64,000 bases of DNA from positions 11,284,001 through 11,348,000 of the forward strand of contig CM034103.1 in the NCBI GenBank assembly GCA_019914945.1, read 5' to 3'. A program made the position numbers and the translations under genes. The notes beneath the pieces were generated by a model. It saw only the letters and a list, made by a program, of their open reading frames with translations, was not told the DNA's origin and ran no database searches. The DNA is from Typha latifolia (lineage: Eukaryota; Streptophyta; Magnoliopsida; Poales; Typhaceae). Each line of letters begins with the position of its first letter. The stretch's first letter is position 1. Below, piece by piece: positions 1 to 12,254 of the stretch.

Positions 1-2766
1 TAAATTGAAACTCTGTAGCATTTAGTTATTGGTTGAATTCAACCCCACAGAACTCGAATCTGACTTGAATCAGAACTGGCTTTAATTATTTCTTTGCTTT
101 ATCTTTGATTCTCTATTCCAACCAAATCTAACTCCTACAGTCTTACTCCGTCCTTATACATCCAAACCTAGCCCCAATTGAGCTTCACATCTGAATTTTA
201 ATCAGCTAAGGCAAAGCATGAGAAAGAAAAGCTGCTGCTACAAAGTATTTCTATCTTTTCCTTTTTTTCACATGACAGTTCAAATTAGAGAAAAGTTTCC
301 CTCAAAACCTAAATAATGCAAAAAATCTGTTAAAAGCACACTATCACATTATTAAGTAACAACTGAGAGAGAATAATTAGAAAGAGCACAAAAATATCAA
401 TGTTTAAATAACATTCATTGTTCATTTATTAAATTAATAGTTCTGATAGACAAGGATTATCATGTCGGCCCATGCCGACCAGCACGTGCTATGCCAATGG
501 TGTGTCGGCACCTAGCACGGGGGAGCGCCATCTAAATAACTAGAAAAGAATAAAAACATATCATTGTTTAAAAAAAATAAATTGTCCATTTAGTATTTTA
601 ATAGTTTTGATAGACAAGCATTATCGTGTTGGCTTGTGTTAACCGGCACGTTTGCCAATGGTATGTCGAAACATAGCACGAGGTGTCCTGATGACACTAC
701 CCCGTGCCGACATGTGTCGTAGCTTGTACCACCCGTATCGCTTGACACGGGTAGGGTATCGGGCAGCATATCAGGTGTGCCACTAATATATATTTAACTT
801 ACTCACAAAGACGTCTTTTTGAGGTCTCTTTGCCGATAAGTTTATTCCCAAACCTAGAAAAACAAGAGAGAAAAAAGTTCTAGGATAGGAGGGAAGGGAC
901 GATGGGCAAACTAAACTGAAATACACCAACAAATGGCAAATAAAACTTTGCAATTTGCATAATCTGCATGTGGAAGAAGCATATTAAAAGGACCAACTTG
1001 CAAAATCTCCATCAAATAAAATACTAGTATTTAAATGCACCATGTTATTCCAAGTTGTTAGAATATAAAATACAAAAATCATCGTTCTCTATCAGCTTAA
1101 GATTTTAGAATAGTTGTTAAATTAGAAGGGTATGAGTGCATAGGTCCTAAGTTCAAATCCTATTAAACTTATCTATCACTTAAAATATAAAACATCCAAC
1201 CTATGAATCACGGATACAGATGGGATACAGATATGATACGGATAGGAGGATACAACTTACCTAAAGTCCCTATCCGGCCTATATCCGTAACAGATAACTT
1301 ACCCCATTTTGGTGTATCCATTCTTTAGAGCATCCACCCCTTTAAGTCAAGTCTATTCCTAAAACCTCTCAAAGTGTCTCAAATTCATAAGTGCGGGAGA
1401 ATGTTAAAATATAAAAATCATTGTTCTTTAACAACTTAAGCTTTTTAAAGTATTTAGTAAGTTAACACAAATAAATTTTCTATGAGGCCCCAGTTTATAT
1501 AGAACCGGATATGCTATCTAAAAGAAGATAATACTTCAACACACAACAACAAATGCAGATACAAAATGGACCAGATAACACCAAGATAAACTAACTTTTC
1601 AGTAGAAAATTTGACTCCATTACATGATCAGCTTTATTTAATGTGACATATAACTAACATCACAGTGTTAGTTTATGTTCACAGAAGCTTCGTTGACCCT
1701 CATATGAAATTGCCAACATATAAATAATCAGGTCAAAAAATAATATAACATTAGCTTGAATCAAGTTAATTTACAATCATATATAATTGGTTATCTCAAT
1801 GGATCCTAGTTTCGATCAATCCCAAGACGGATTGGTCTCATCCATAGCCAATTCCTATTCTAACCCGAAACCAATATTATGAGTGATTTCGATCTGGGAT
1901 CAACCATATCAGCCAATCCATCTCAACTATATCTGCCAAAACTAGTTGAAATAGAATTTAAAGATTTAATCGGATTTAAATAGATCTAAGTTGGGGAACA
2001 TCAACAATAAATGTCGCCAACCACTTTCTTTTCAAGCCTTTAGTTTTTACTCTCTATATCTTACAAACATGCTCCTCCCATCTCTCACACCTCACCAAGC
2101 TCATCCAGTGGCCAATACAAAAAGCACTTTCGGTAGCTCCACACTCTAGTGAACTCAAGTAAGTATTTTTTTTCTTTTGTTTTCTTTTTCCATTTCTCTT
2201 CTCTCAACTCTTTAACTCCCCATCTCTTATTGTTGCAGAATATCAATAAAGAAAGATAAGAGATTTATCTCTCTTCCTTTCAATTCTGCAACGGTAATTT
2301 AAGAGCATAGAAATTCATTGAACCAGCTCAAAATTCATTATGGTTTTGAATGAGTACTTTTCTCATTTTTATGCTTTGTAATGTGATTAATTTTTAGATT
2401 TCTTATTTTTTTGTTCACTTTTTCTAAATGTTTAGGAAAAAATCTGTATTTTTAAATAACATTTAAAATTTTGCATAATAAAATCTGATACAAGCGATCG
2501 ATATGTATCATTTTTTCGGACAGCCGATTCCAATCCCGATCTCAATTCCGAGTTCGAAACCTTAGTACTTATCTCAATAGACATCATCCTTGCATGTGAT
2601 CATTCATCATACATGAAAAGTAGTACAATTGTGAAGGCGCAAGGTCTAGCATATACTCGGAATAGGCATAAGCATAAGGGCATGTTGCATAGGTGAAAAT
2701 CAAATTTAAATACTTAAATATACGAATCAGCAAGCTGAAAGCAAGTAATCGGATCAAAGATATTAC
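1..2766. other. Left-edge non-coding stretch, probably PUM24 intron with repeats
   Basis: No exon could be found here on the minus strand, although PUM24 still needs roughly 100 C-terminal codons after its exon at 2767-2940. The simplest reading is one long intron that runs off the left edge. It holds a diverged tandem duplication at about 375-700, a stretch with repeated 'gatacggata'-like words at 1200-1320, and otherwise A+T-rich DNA. The remaining PUM24 exons are therefore inferred to lie outside the window. Confidence 0.5.
375..700. repeat. Diverged tandem duplication, unit about 164 bp
   Basis: Two adjacent copies align with an offset of 161-164 bp. Shared landmarks are 'tcaatgttta/tcattgttta' at 397 and 561, 'gatagacaag' at 445 and 609, and 'gccaatgg' at 493 and 654. 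Each copy ends in a GC-rich part with 'gtcgg', 'gcacg' and 'tagcacg' words. Similar 'gtgccg/ggcacg/catgcc' patches occur in the importin-alpha intron near 18000 and 18600, so this is probably a dispersed repeat family. Confidence 0.65.
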
Positions 2767-5700
2767 CTCAGCAAGCCCACTGTCAACTAATAATTCATAT
2801 CTTCGTAAAGAATGATCTTTCTTGCCTCCAATTGCTAACTGCGCGCTCCTTCTAGAGACTTCACTACTTCCTTTATCAGTTTTAGTGGCATTCACCTCAT
2901 TTTCCAAGCTTGTTTGCATAAGAGCCTCTGATCCTTCACCCTGAAATGAGAATGGAAAAATTGAGCGTATTCCTGCCTTCTACTAGTTTGAATTACATAA
3001 AATTGCAGAACAAAAATTGCCTGTGCACTGAGAGAAGGAACATAATAGTTCAGACAAGCCAGATCATCAGGCCCAAGATAACGTAAGCATTGAGGATGGA
3101 GTAACTGCAACAGAATGCGTCTTCCGTTCTAATGTTTCACAATAGAAATGACAAACATTACTGAATTATCTGAATATGATTAATTAACATATAAAAAAAC
3201 AACGTGACAAAAAAAAAACAAGTACACCTTACCTTATCAAATACTAGCTCCTTTAGCATTTTTTGCAGCTCATGAATTATAATCTGATTAAAGACATGAA
3301 TACATATTTAGACAGTTGTTCCTAGATCAAATGAACTACATTTCTTATAAAAAAAATGCCAAGACACTGACCTTGGTAACAAGCTTCGTGTCATCAACTA
3401 CTGAGAGGATGCAAATGAGGAGCTAGAAAAGAAAATAAAAAACACATCACATAGAAAGATTATACAAAGGAAAACTGCTGCTATACATGGGAAAACAACT
3501 GAGAATTTTCACTGAACAGCTGAAATAGTAAAGAAAATCTCTCCATCTAGTATTTTTCCCAAGACACGAGCAATAACACACACACGCACGCACACACACA
3601 TGTATATGTATAAGATAAAGTGAGTCCTAGGATATTCAGATTGACTTTCAGATCTCGTTCAGATTACACGACTAGAGCTTAATCAAAAGCATGTCAAATA
3701 AAATAACTTAAATTATGAAGAACATCAGGATTTCAAAATTATATAAAGTAGTATAGATGTAAGACATGGAGCATGATTGCATCTCTGATCGGAACATTAA
3801 ATTATAAGAGGAACCCTGATAATGTAGAAACAGGGGCCAATCCAATCTGCTCATCAAATGATGTATTCAATACAAAACAACTGATAGCCGCCATTGTCAC
3901 TAATAATTTATCAATGCAAGATTTACAGAAAATGTGCAAACGATAATAGCTAAATCTCAACAAAGGAAAACTAAAAATATTTGACTTTCAAAATAAAGGT
4001 GGAAAATATTTTCTGTGCAGTCTGTAATGAACTTCATTTTTTACGTGAAAGAAGAACACTTACAAGACTTCCATATTGATCAAAAGCTAGCTTCCTAATA
4101 TGCCCCTTCATGCCTTTAACGATCTTCTTTCTCTCCTGAAGTTTGTCCCAAGTTAAGAAGTATCATCGGCAAAAACAAAGCAAGAACAGGAGAAGTGAAA
4201 CAATTAAGTTGAACATGTGTACATAATATAGCATTGAAGACAAATCGCAAGATATCTTAATTAAAATTTATAGTTTAAAAAGTATATGCAGGCATATATT
4301 GCACAGAAAATGTAGCACATTTTAGGTTGATATCAACTATCAAGGGTGCATCTATTGTCAATAAACCCAGGCTGGTAATCCATTGGTATGGCACATGCAA
4401 CATGTTGAAAGATGGATGTACATGTTCTTTCATATTATTTTATCTTGACGATCATTCAAATGAAAAATTGTACTATAAGCTATATTTATGTTAAAACTTA
4501 AAAGAGTGATATGAGCAACAACTTTCTAACCAGTCCGCACTTTCGTCTACAAATAAGTAAATAAATACCACTAGTAGTGCAAGAAGGGGTGGAGGTGATA
4601 CGTATAACCTAAGCAGTACGGATATCAAAGTCTACATTGTTTCATATCCAGAACTAAACAAATCGAATGCTGAATTAACGCATAAGTAAACATTTGCTAA
4701 ATGCACTTTCAGACCTTTGCACTACCATGCTTGATGCAGAGGATGCCAATCTTCAATCCATCTCTTGAATGCATCATTCTAATAAGGAGTGGTTCTGACA
4801 ACCTTCTCTTTTTATTTTTTGTTTTCTTTGGCAAATCTGGAGAAGGTAAAAGTTCACTTTCATCTGCAGCCGATGGCCCTTGAATCAGAAGGGGTATCAA
4901 CTGTTGAATCACATCTGTCACAGAGGACTTCAAATAAAATAATGTCAGGCAAGAATAGATAGAAACCACTGGCCCCCAAAGAAAGGCATTTTAGCTGTGG
5001 TGTTAAAGAGCCAGAGATATGCTTAATATTACCTTGTCAGCTATTGTGAAGTACTCTAGTAAGGTAGTGTGTACAATAGAATAGTCGACAATCCCTTTTT
5101 CCAAAAGTGGCTGAATAACAGAAGTCATGTGTTGTAGCACTGATGATCTCTGTAGTCCAAGTTTAGAAATAATATCTACCAACCTGCCATTGAAAAATCA
5201 GATGTAGGGAATGAAATCAAAGCAGTTTGATATAAAAGGGAAGGATAAAAGTAGGTTCAGCTCAAGGTAATTAAGAAAAAATTATAAGTTCATCATACAT
5301 CACCACTTTCCTAAGGCTGACTTTTGGTATCCTTCTAAGCTTGTAGGAATATTTATATAGAAGTAAAACAAGCTTCTTTCAATTGTGGCAATTATGAACT
5401 CAAGCACTAGTAAGGAAATACTTTGCTTTGGTTAATGCAAACTGTAATTTATGCTAATTTTCGGTTTTCTACTGGTTCATCGTGGTCTTCGGATGGTACC
5501 TTTGCTGGCACTAGGCAAGAACCTAAACGTGTCAAGCCAAATATGGTACTGGTGACTCAATTGTGAGAAACACCGTAATAGGATTGGAGTACCCAAGGTA
5601 CTATCCAGTCAGATGTCCAGTAAAATGGATATAGCTTCTGCAGACTATATCTATTCAAATGGACTACTTTTCAGTTTTGGCATCCAAGGATCTAATATTA

Positions 5701-8700
5701 TATATATATATATATATGGTGTTACTACTAGGATACAATCAAAAAGTTCACAGTATGTGAGAAACTAAAGCATAGCGAGCTCAATATATTGATGTTGCAG
5801 GCTTCACAACATCAAAGGCCTTTGTCATAAGCTTTGGACTCATATTCACTAGAAAATAAAAGGCCCAAACATCAACACTCAGCAAGACTATGTTCTTCAA
5901 GCATAAGGAGCAGGTATCCAAAACTAACAATATTTTTCACAAATATACATTTTAGACATTATCAATCACACCTAATGTTTTACATCTTTCATATTAGAGA
6001 ATCTAAAATTAAATTTTCCATGACTCTCAATTTTACATCCTATGTGTATTATAATATTTATAAGATATAACTTATAACTATATAAATATATAGTTTCCAT
6101 TCAGAGACCTTTTGGACCATGTAGATTAATTACAAAATGTTCAATTTTATTTTATATCCTTACTTGAACACCCAGCTACCTGTAAGTTCTCTAGATTACA
6201 CCTCAAGTAATGTACACTATAATCATCATAAATAAATTGATCTTAACATGGTTTGTGTTGCTTGGCACAAGGGCATGGTATCCTGGTGTATCCTTGAGGA
6301 GAAGAAGAAGAAGAAGAAGAAGAAGAAGAAGAAGACGAGAGAGAGAGAGAGACGGGGGTGGGGTTGAGGGGGAGAGGGAATCAGAGAGGGTGAAAAAGTG
6401 GTAGATGCTGCCCAGATGCCACTTCTTTTCAGGTCCTAACCCATTTTGCATCACATGACAACAGTCTCTTTCGCCTGGTCCAATCATCTCCCTCCCTCTC
6501 CTGTCCTTGGAGTTGGTCTCTCATCTCCAAGGACAACAGTGACACTGATGAAAGAAGGCGGAAGATGATAGTGTCAAAAGAACCATCGTTGTTGGTATCA
6601 AGATGCAAGGGGTTGAGTCAAGATGTTCTAGACGGTAGGCATAGTTTCACCCAACACTTAAAACATTGCTATGCATATATAAATATCCATCTCAAATGAT
6701 TGTTTTTCTTCAAATAAGGGATCATGATGTCTCTTTTATGAGATTGCAGGCTCTTATACAAATTTAACGGCCAATCTTTTGCAATTTCCACACAAAAAGG
6801 AGTCAATCTTCATCAAAAAAACTGAGAGTAGAAAAGAAATAGAGGAGACACCCGGATGGTTGTTAAAAATGATCAGCCAACCGATAGGTGGATGAGAGTA
6901 AACCTACCAGCCTGGAGAGGAAGAGAAGGAAAATAGAGCAACTCAAAATGATGTGACTGATCATTTAGCATGCTACTTAATAAAAGTATATGAAATCCTT
7001 TCAGCTTAAGGTGTTTTTGCAGTTATAAGTTATAGATGATGAATGCATGAGAAGACAGAAGATGTGATAATTAGATTGTAGATCCATTTACCTGCCTGAA
7101 TTTGTCAGTGTCAGGTCCTTGAATAACTGAAGCTCTGTGGAGTACATTTCGGTCAACAGGCTTCTCTTCTGAGAGCTATTTGCTAGATGGAATGCATGTT
7201 CAACAACTACAGAGAAGAAAATTTCCAATATCTAGTAACTTGGATCTGACTAAATACAAACAAAGAATCATTGAAATTTAAACAATCCACCCATGAGTAG
7301 GACTAGTTATCTTAACCTTGTAGACAAGCATATCCAGGCCTTTATATCTCAGAGCACTTTATCTGTATTCTTTTTCTTTAACACATGTCCAAGCCACTCT
7401 TATCCTAGTGTATATTTAGAGAAAATGTATAATGGTACCTTTGTCATCCTGCTTTTCACAATTTAACCATTCGAACCTAAATAGTTTTCATCAGATTAAG
7501 GATGGAGTCACATTTCAAATCATGTGCAAGCATTAGGTAAAATATTAATGAGAATATTCAAATTTAGATGATTTCAGAGCTTTTTCTACATCTGTCATTA
7601 CAAAAGGTGCTCACTTTTTATTTTGATTTAACTGACATATAGTTGTGCGTAAATCCTTAAGATTCAAGAAGATCCTACAATGATGAATACTCATCAACTT
7701 ACAGAAAAACTAAAAGTTTACCCAAAGTTTTAGTTTAATGTATATACAGTAAAAATTAAATAATCAATCAATGTTGAAATATTCTATTAACTAATAACTG
7801 CTGTTAAGCATATCTGTACCTTTTAGATATGTACAATTGCAATTTGCCAATTTCTGATGGGTTTCCACATGCCAACAAGTTACATTATTATGCAGATTCT
7901 GAACAACTCATTCCCACTTAACATAACCAGGAGATTAAAAAAAGAAAAAACAATAGCATAATACAGCAGGAGAAGATAACTTTGTATACTATCTAAGTGT
8001 CTCAACAGCCTTTTCCACATAGTTTTACATACCTGCAGATCCCACTGTATGTCGAAGAAGAGAAGCAACATGACCGTGAAGAGAGGACACAAACCATTCC
8101 AATTGCTTTTTTGTAGCTGCAGGTCAAAAAAATGAAGTGATTCCACAAAAAGTAATCTTTTTGGAAATCATCACTACTTTATTATTTAATCGTCCATGGA
8201 CAAAAGTGATGCATACCAGTATCTAAAAGTTTCTTTACAAGATGGACAGCATACTTCTTCCTTGAGAGAGTAAGAAAATGAGGGCGGAGAGCATCAAATA
8301 TAGTATCTCTCTCTACTTGAGAGCAGTATTTGATGCATGTCTGACAAACAGAGAGTAATATATTAAAAAAAAAAATATTACCTAGGATTAATCAAAACAT
8401 CATTACAGGGAGTTCATATAAATCTCAGTGAACATCAAACTATTATAATTTTAACTCTTATTTCAATCATGAAGTGGATCCACAAAAGACTTACATTATG
8501 ATTTTATAAGAAACAGATAGCAAAGAAAGTAAGATATTGAACTTACTTGAAGGACCCGTGCAGAGACATGAGAACCTGCAATTTCCAGAAACTTCCCATT
8601 CATCTTCCGAAGAGCTTCACTTACCAACCTATGTAATTGTCAACTTTGTCAGATGAAACTAATAAGATGAGACAGACAACTGAAATGTTAAGTTCAATGC

Positions 8701-11545
8701 CTACTTTGATCTCTCCTCCTTGCTGGCATTGTTGCTTCGCATTTTTTCCCATAGCAAAGCCAGCTCCTGTGACATAATTTATGAGCTATAAGTCTTGTCA
8801 AACCTAAAGAGTGATTACCAAGCAGGATAACAAGAGTGACAGCATTATTATAACCAGTCTAAAGTAATAGGATTTTGAAAATGAATAATTTGGTAAAAGA
8901 CAATAGATTGGTACTGAGTAATGACAATGTGTGTTTTGTGGTAAGATGGAGACCGCTAAGCACCTGTTTCTGAAATGTGAAGTGGCAAAGAAGATATATT
9001 TTATATGGCTCCTACTTTTGGTAATAGCAAATCTCATAAATATATCCGGTCTGGGTGGAGAAAGGTAAAATTGTAAGAGTTATTGAAGAAGCAAGTGGGG
9101 AAAATCTCAATGATTGCTTTTGTTGAGATGATTTAGTTAGAGAGGAAAGAAAGGATCTTTTGAGGAAATGGCTTCTTAACATTAAATTTAAATCCGTGTA
9201 TTTGTGTTGGGCAGTTAGCCATGTAGAGGAAGCTAAGAAGAGGCAAGAATGATTCTCATGACTAGAGCATGGATGACCCTGTGTCGGTGGATGATGATTG
9301 TCAATATTCAATAGTTTACTTGTTTTCCTTTGTAGGTTTTCTGAGGAAGTGATGTTTTGACATGATCATGTTCTGAAAGTTAAATCTGCAACAAATAATA
9401 CTTCTTCGGTGTTTGCTACCTTAGGCTGGCAGTGCATTTGTAACTAAACGTTGCATAATGGGGCAGAACTTTGCTGCCTTTATGTCAAGGAAGAAAAAGA
9501 CTCAAAAAACAGTTCATCCATATAATTTCAAGAAGAAATGAGACAACTTCACAAAGAACTTTAGTGATAGACTGTTGTCACTACTGGACAGCAATTCAAA
9601 GAAAAAGTTAAACAAAACTGGCACATATGTGTCATCAGTAGATACTTCTTTGAAACTGTTATAGATGAATGAACTAAAAATATTCAAGAAGAGATTTCAT
9701 AGAGTATGTGGTTTGTATCACATAGTTAGAACTGACAAATCCAAATGTTAAACAATAAGTTACAAGTAAAGAAGATATCTAGAATATGAAAATCTTAGAA
9801 TAGATAGATATAAAATCTAGCATATGGAATTCAGCTTTAGCAAATAGAGGCATCAGAGTGTTGGTGTGGTTGATAAGGATGTCATGCATGGAATTGAGTC
9901 AGGATAGCCAAACTGAGAAGTGCCTCAAGTATGATGTGTTCCAATGAGCTGAAGAAAAATTAAAAGTAAAAAGGGCTATAAAATCAGCAAAAATATGTGA
10001 TTTAGAACGTTAAGCAATTAGAAAAAGATCTACGTAAGCCAATCCCAATAGTTGGTGGTAAAAGGTTGGTGTTTCCTTTTTCTTTTCTTTTCTTTTTTTT
10101 TTTTGGGCCTAGCTTCCAATATAGTATCTGAGGTTGTAGAAATATTTAGCTATAAAGAGATGTTCGTTGATGCCTAAGATTAATATGCAGGATACAGAGA
10201 GAAGTTAAAAGAGGTGCAGAAGCAAGCTACTTGGATTTGGATGATAGTATGCAAAAGTTTCCGCTTTCTGCAAGAAAAAAAAAAGCATTAGAACTTAAAA
10301 CAACCTGGCTGGATTGAGGCTTACTTTCTCAAGATCATAATTTGGCTTTCTTTTCTTCTTCCTTGACTCTACCATTTCCTACAGCCAAGGCATCCAAAAA
10401 CTATTAGAATATTATCCAAACAATGCCAGCATATTTAGATTAACTAAAATAAGTGGAAAACTGCATCAAGGCAACATGTGGATAAAAAACTTAAGCGATA
10501 AAACCCCAAGCACTGCCTTTTGCTGCTCCAAAGAATTAAAATTTAAAATCCATTCTGACCAATTAGAATAACACAAAACAAAGGAACTAAAGCAAACAAA
10601 TGTCACTCAGTAGTCCACATTCCCTCTGTACTCACAAAGCGAAAGACGTGAGGCTTTCTCTGCAAATAAAGTTGAAATAAACCAACTCCGTAACCAAAAT
10701 TGTTCCAACTGATCTAAAAACGCTCTCTTTCCATGAAAAAGTTTATTCCTATGGATCCCAGTTCAACCAAGTACCAAAACAGACTATAACCACTAGAACA
10801 CAGAAAGCAATCGAAGTAAATAAAGGCAAATTCCAACAATGAGCTGCCATCCTGAAAGTAGGTGCCGATAGAACTAAAGAAAAGACAAATTATCACAATG
10901 GCCTGCATTCCATCCTAAAACTATAGTCAAAGATGGAGAACTTCATTGTAAATAAACCAATTTTAGAGCAAAAATAGCACCAATGCTGCCTTTCAAGAAA
11001 TCCACTAAAATCAACTAATTTCCCTCAACATCATTCCTTCATGAATGCATAGGTAAAGATGGAGCAATATTCTAAAAGGCAGTCACCCCACCACTTAGCG
11101 TCTAGGCAGTATGTGGGAGTCAAGACCGGTGCCAAAAGAATCCAACATTTTTAATGTATAAAATTAAAAAAAAAATATTTGATATATAATATATACCATA
11201 TAAAAATTAACAATAATTCCACTAAGAGAATAGCAACTAATTCATAAACAGCAATCACAATTAGAAACAATAATCAACAAAATAGCAAACATGCATACTA
11301 GCAAACAGTTATCACAAACATTAATCCACAAGTACTAATTACATACTTGCAGAAAACAAATACTAATTCAAACATAGCAATCTCTCTCAAGCTCTCAGCG
11401 GAAGAGCAATGAGCAAACATACATGCACAAAAAAATTTAAAAATAACACCTAATCTTCTGTGATATCGCTGAGAGAGAGAGAGAGAAAGGGAGGGAGGGT
11501 GGTAAACTGGCCGCCGGTGGGGTGAGAGCCAGTGGGAACTGACTG

Positions 11546-11576
<31 letters not shown>

Positions 11577-12109
11577 AGAGATGAGAATTGTTTTTTTTAT
11601 ATAACTATCAACCGACCCGCTAAGTCGGCCCGCCCGCCTTTGGGTGGCCGCCTTGTTTGTTTGCGGGGCGGCCGATGTGCCGCCCGGCCTTGGTGGCTGC
11701 CTGAGATGGAGCCTTTCATTCCGAATTAACAAACTCACAGAACCAAGACAGCTCCAACGACCATCAAAACGCAATCTTTCAGTGACAACAAGGTAGTTCT
11801 CACAAAAGCCAATTCAAGCAAGCAGAGAAATCGTCAATCCAACCGAAGAAAAATGAAATCAGGACGAGAAACCTTAGCAGCCAAACGACGCTCCTTTGGG
11901 GTTCCGAGTTCCTTCTTCAGTGCAACGGAGGACGAATCACCACCCTTCGCGGCCTTCGCGGCCTTCTCTTTAGGCCGCTTCGAAGGCGGCTTTGGGGCTT
12001 TACGAGGGGCCTTCTTCCCCTGATACGTATCGCCCTTGTTTCCCTTCTTCGTCACAGAGGAGTCCCTCTTCCTCTTCTTCGATCCATTGAAATCTCCCCC
12101 TGCCGCCAT
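2767..12109 (-). CDS. PUM24: Pumilio homolog 24 (PUF-A/PUM3-like nucleolar rRNA-processing factor), C-terminus off window
   Basis: Fourteen exons join in frame: 12109-11873, 10378-10325, 8766-8705, 8628-8547, 8340-8217, 8116-8033, 7206-7092, 5183-5033, 4927-4715, 4135-4064, 3422-3372, 3283-3233, 3128-3021 and 2940-2767, giving 526 codons. The N-terminus is lysine-rich (KKRKR, then RKAPKPPSKRPKEK), as expected of a nucleolar protein. Next come ESRKKKRKPNY, then ELALLWEKMR and a run of Puf-type repeats (for example TCIKYCSQVERD, QLEWFVSSLHGHVASLRHT, LCIKHGSAK), then VVDDTKLVTK and NGRRILLQLLHP. This matches plant APUM24, which acts in pre-rRNA (ITS2) processing and early development. The family is about 640 residues, so roughly 100-115 are missing at the left edge. 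The start at 12109 is preferred over the in-frame Met at 12265 because promoter-like motifs lie between 12226 and 12254. The last visible intron needs a GC donor. Gene identity is firm; borders are by eye. Confidence 0.88.
4715..4927 (-). other. PUM24: PUM24 exon with a lysine-rich insertion
   Basis: This 213-nt exon encodes a block beginning SSVTDVIQQL and ending LCIKHGSAK. Between VIQQL and PLLIRMMHSRD lie about 35 residues rich in Ser, Pro and Lys (ADESELLPSPDLPKK, then TKNKKRR). From memory, Arabidopsis APUM24 runs almost directly from VIQQL into PLLVRM. The insert looks like a flexible loop with a basic, NLS-like cluster. The exon is phase 0 to phase 0, with acceptor TTGAAG and donor AAG|GTCTGA. 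Confidence 0.7.
6299..6351. repeat. (GAA)n/(GA)n microsatellite in a PUM24 intron
   Basis: About twelve GAA triplets are followed by a GA run and a purine-rich tail to about 6380. It lies in the 1.9-kb intron between the PUM24 exons at 7092 and 5183. The Arg/Lys-rich or Leu-rich ORFs across it are artefacts of the triplet repeat. Confidence 0.9.
8881..9067 (+). mobile_element. LINE ORF2 fragment (reverse-transcriptase zinc-binding region) inside a PUM24 intron
   Basis: From 8929 the plus strand reads CVFCGKMETAKHLFLKCEV, then AKKIYFIW. This is the C-x2-C...H-LF-x-C pattern of the zf-RVT domain that follows reverse transcriptase in plant LINEs. The preceding MNNLVKDNRLVLSND is in another frame, so the copy carries a frameshift and is dead. 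It lies antisense to PUM24 in the intron between exons 10325 and 8766. The family call rests on the motif alone. Confidence 0.6.
11040..11745. repeat. Repeat-like patch in PUM24 intron 1
   Basis: Intron 1 (11872-10379) holds a purine-rich GAGAGTGAGAGT array around 11470-11580, followed by a GC-rich block with repeated 'gcggccg/ggccgcc/gccgcc' words at 11615-11700. The composition differs sharply from the surrounding A+T-rich intron. It resembles an inserted repeat, but I see no terminal repeats or coding remnant that would name it. Confidence 0.4.
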
Positions 12110-12225
12110 TAGCAATCCAACCGAGAGCAATAGCTCAGCTTTCCTCGCGGCCTGTTCCCTCGCGTCTAATGCTTCTCTCAAGAAGGAAAAGGGGAAGGGT
12201 TTTGATGTGGAGTGGCTTCGTTTCA

Positions 12226-12254
12226 AGGGTTTATATTTTTGGTGCTCATGGGCC
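12226..12254 (-). promoter_or_regulatory. PUM24 promoter motifs: site II-like GGCCCA, TATA-like and telo-box-like elements
   Basis: Read on the minus strand, GGCCCA (12254-12249) is followed by an A+T-rich TATA-like run (about 12240-12230) and AAACCCTT (12233-12226), about 120 bp upstream of the ATG at 12109. Paired site II and telo-box elements are typical of plant ribosomal-protein and ribosome-biogenesis genes, which fits PUM24. Their position argues that translation starts at 12109 and not at the in-frame Met at 12265. Confidence 0.5.

Noticed and set aside
6203..6487. ORFs over the GAA repeat
   Set aside because: Poly-Arg and poly-Leu frames from a microsatellite inside an intron.
11298..11774. 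158-aa minus-strand ORF in PUM24 intron 1
   Set aside because: It is made of GA-repeat and GC-rich repeat sequence with SLSLSLSL runs. It sits between two good exons that join without it.
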